A DNA stretch of 64,000 nucleotides from Pseudovirgaria hyperparasitica (Eukaryota > Ascomycota > Dothideomycetes > Acrospermales > Acrospermaceae). Position 1 is the stretch's first letter, and each line of letters opens with the position of its first letter. The DNA is taken from contig NW_022985580.1 in the NCBI RefSeq assembly GCF_010093815.1, positions 6,565 to 70,564 of the forward strand. The letters run 5' to 3'. The notes under the pieces are model-generated. The model did not search any database. It saw only the letters and a program-made list of their open reading frames with translations, and was not told the DNA's origin. The position numbers and the translations under genes are program-made. This document shows, one piece after another, positions 61,691 to 64,000 of the stretch.

Positions 61691-61900
61691 ATTATTATAT
61701 ATATAAAACTTATATACCCCCTTAATCTATATATATATATATATACCTTATATACTATTTTTTATTTTTATAGGTTTTTAGCTCTATTAATTAAATTAAT
61801 AGAGTCTATAAAATACTTCTATATAGAGTAGTTAACTACCTTAGTTAGTATTATAGATAGTAATGTTATATCTTAGTTAAGTATTAAATTAATTACTAGC
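61691..61900. other. End of repeat U2 and AT-rich spacer
   Basis: 61691-61716 is the end of repeat U beyond the LINE copy 7 insertion (aaaacttatata). The rest is TA-rich spacer without recognised features. Confidence 0.5.
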
Positions 61901-64000
61901 TACTTTATAAATTCTATGGCTATCTATATCGGATCTTTAGTCCGTAGTTCTTACCGTTATTCGTCTTCTTATTACTTTCTATAATAGCTACCCCTAATTA
62001 AATCGAAACGATAAATTAACTCGAAATAATAATGTCTTCTATAACGATACTAAAGTCCGTTACTCTAGTAGGCTTACTTTAATTAGATACTCGTATAGAT
62101 ACTACGCGATATTACTTTCTAAGTATTAGTAGAAGTATTAATAGTATTATTATAATATAGCTCTACGTTTCTCCGGTTCTTATATAAGGATAGCTTCTAT
62201 TATCTTTAGATTTATAGTAACTATCTAAAGTCTATTATAAACCTTAAGGAAAGCTTTAAATTAGTTATTAGGGTATTCGAATATATAATTTAGTACTATT
62301 CTTATTACTCTTATTTCTTTTATATTTATTTAATCTATTTATAGTATTAGTATAGCTATAGGGATCTAAGACCATTCGTACGTATCGTCGTCTTTTCTTA
62401 GCTAATTTAAGTAAGTAGATTTAGCGGGAGTAGAAACTATAGATATTAGAGTAATAATAGTTTCTATATTTATAGTTATAGCGGCGCTTATAACGACGGT
62501 AGCGGCCGTAGTACTTATAATAACGTTAATCTCTACGTTAGCTATAGTACTTATAATAACGTTAATATCTACGTCGGTTACGGCATTAGTTTCTACTAGT
62601 AGTATAGTTTTAGTAGCGGCTTCTTCTATTTAGGAGTCTTCTATATTATAGAATTCGTTTACTAACTCTAAGTTATTAGTATTTATAAGCTTCGTAAATT
62701 ACTACCTTTATTTCTTAAACTTATCTAAGACTACTTCTTCGTGTATAACTTTTATTAGATTATTATTTATATTAGTATCTAATTCTCTAACTTTAAGTAG
62801 CTTAATATCTAAGCTCGATCTCTTATCGTCTAAGAGCTTCTAGACGTTTTATTCTAGAAGTTCCTTAAACTAATACTCTAGCGTAGGAATTCTAGAAACT
62901 AGTATCTCTATCTAAATATTATTAAGTTTAGAATAGTAATTATAAGTACTAGCGGCCGCTACTTTATTAAAGAGCGTTTCGAAGGGTATTCTATTAGAAG
63001 CTTTATATAGTTTATCTTCTTTTATAGTAAGTAGATATTTAAAGCTATCTTAGATATATTACTAGTATCTTCTAATAATTTCTTCGATATCTTATATATC
63101 TACTTCTATAGTATACTCTATGGTTTTCGTTACGCTATTAGAATATTATAGGTTTATAATTATCTCTATAAATCTTTGTATCTAGCTAGTGATTCTTAGT
63201 ATTTATCTAATTAATTCTTTTCTAGATAAAGTATCTACTACGGGTGTAGTAGTTACTATAGGTGTAGCTATTACTACGGGCGTAGCTATTTCTACTATCG
63301 TAGCTATCTTCTACGTAGTAATCTTTTATACTTCTACTATAAACCTTTTTAGAGCCTCCCTTATAATATCTTTTATCTAAGCTTCTATCTCTTTCTTATA
63401 GGCTAAGATAAGTATATTTATTTCCGTCTCTTATTAACTAATAGCGTTTATAGTTAACGCGGTAGGAATTAAGGTAGATAAGGTTACGGGAATTAAGGTA
63501 GATTATAGCTCCGTTAGCTCTATTAGAGTAGATAGAAGTTCTAATAATATAGAAGCTACCTTAGATACTATTATTTTAGTAGTAATTAACTTTACCTTCT
63601 TTACTATTTTAGCTTTCTTTATAGTAGTAGCTAGTATAGCTTTTATAATAGAGAGTAGAACCTTAATTACCTCTATTACCTTTGTAACTAGAGTCTATAT
63701 TTCTTCTAGTATTCTTAATTTAATAACGCCTTTCGTTAGGTTTATTAGGACGTCTAAGGTAGATACTCTAGCCTTTAGTCTCTTAGGAATCTCTCTTACT
63801 AAAATAATTAGCTATATCTTATTAGTATTTATAAATCCTTTAATTATAAAAAAGTTATCTATTTTATTAAAACTAGGTAGCGAGCTTATAATAATAGTTT
63901 ATATAGAGATAGTCTACGTAGAGATTTCGGGTAGAGTTAAAGTATATCTACTAAGTAGATATTATAGTAGGAGTTTATTAATTTTTCTATTCTATGTAAT
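61900..64000 (-). pseudogene. Long degraded minus-strand reading frame, unknown family
   Basis: One minus-strand frame can be followed for about 650 codons, from about 63900 down to 61900. Nearly every interruption is TAG or TAA, the RIP outcome for Gln codons. The translated composition is Ile/Leu/Lys/Thr/Val-rich, with a Thr/Pro/Val-rich repeat section at about 63230-63310 (TPVV-type units) and a second Val/Thr/Ile repeat at about 62450-62600. Charged, probably helical segments lie around 62700-63150. No catalytic motif is recognised. The 5' end lies beyond the window. It could be a relic gene or part of an unidentified mobile element. Opposite-strand open frames such as 63189-63380 are shadows. 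Confidence 0.5.

Overview
The window looks like a gene-free repeat island from a filamentous ascomycete (Pezizomycotina). Almost every sequence in it can be assigned to a retroelement, a relic or a simple repeat. The base composition is that of repeat-induced point mutation (RIP): TpA, TAG and CTA are everywhere, CpA and TpG are scarce (CAG most of all), and CpG is kept. Reading frames remain traceable for hundreds of codons but are studded with TAG/TAA where CAG/CAA would be expected. I saw no intact host gene, rRNA, CRISPR array or convincing tRNA gene. The species cannot be named from the sequence alone.

The main family is a ~5.3 kb LINE, probably Tad1-like. It has ORF1 with CCHC-type knuckles, and ORF2 with an APE-type endonuclease, a reverse transcriptase and a C-terminal Cys/His region; its 3' tail is (ATT)n. 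There are seven major copies plus fragments. Copy 1 (+) is split by copy 2 (-) at 95-5402. Copy 3 (-) is at 9661-13180. Copy 4 (+) at 18923-29534 is split by copy 5 (-) at 20190-25462. Copy 6 (+) is at 30309-35591. Copy 7 (-) at 36856-61690 is split by LTR elements. Target-site duplications of about 12-15 bp are visible for copies 2, 5 and 7 and likely for copies 4 and 6.

Inside LINE copy 7 sits a nested pair of LTR retroelement fossils. The outer one (+, 38325-57776; 240 bp LTRs; TSD cttac) is a Ty3/Gypsy chromovirus with gag, protease, RT, RNase H, integrase and chromodomain regions, followed by a 3' region with an antisense accessory gene that shows an intron-like gap. The inner one (-, 45230-56667; 372 bp LTRs; TSD ctat) is a different Gypsy-type lineage with gag-protease, RT-RNase H-integrase, a noncoding spacer with tandem repeats, and a long accessory coding region. 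Part of that region resembles a double-stranded beta-helix 2-oxoglutarate/Fe(II) oxygenase family.

The most unusual feature is a 31 nt palindrome (15 nt arm TTATTAGTTAAGGGC, one central base, then the complementary arm). It occurs 16 times. Each full LINE has one copy 2 nt before the ORF1 start and one after ORF2. The inner LTR element has one before gag, one between gag-protease and pol, and one after the last ORF. It carries a stop codon in all six frames and has almost no RIP target site. It is shared by two unrelated retroelement classes and absent from the outer chromovirus, so it looks like a common ORF-delimiting module.

The remaining stretches (6063-9660, 13181-16030, 17003-18523, 29691-30308, 35592-36855, 61691-64000) are AT-rich relics, minisatellites, a tRNA-like patch, an inverted family of unknown repeats, and one long degraded minus-strand reading frame that I do not recognise.
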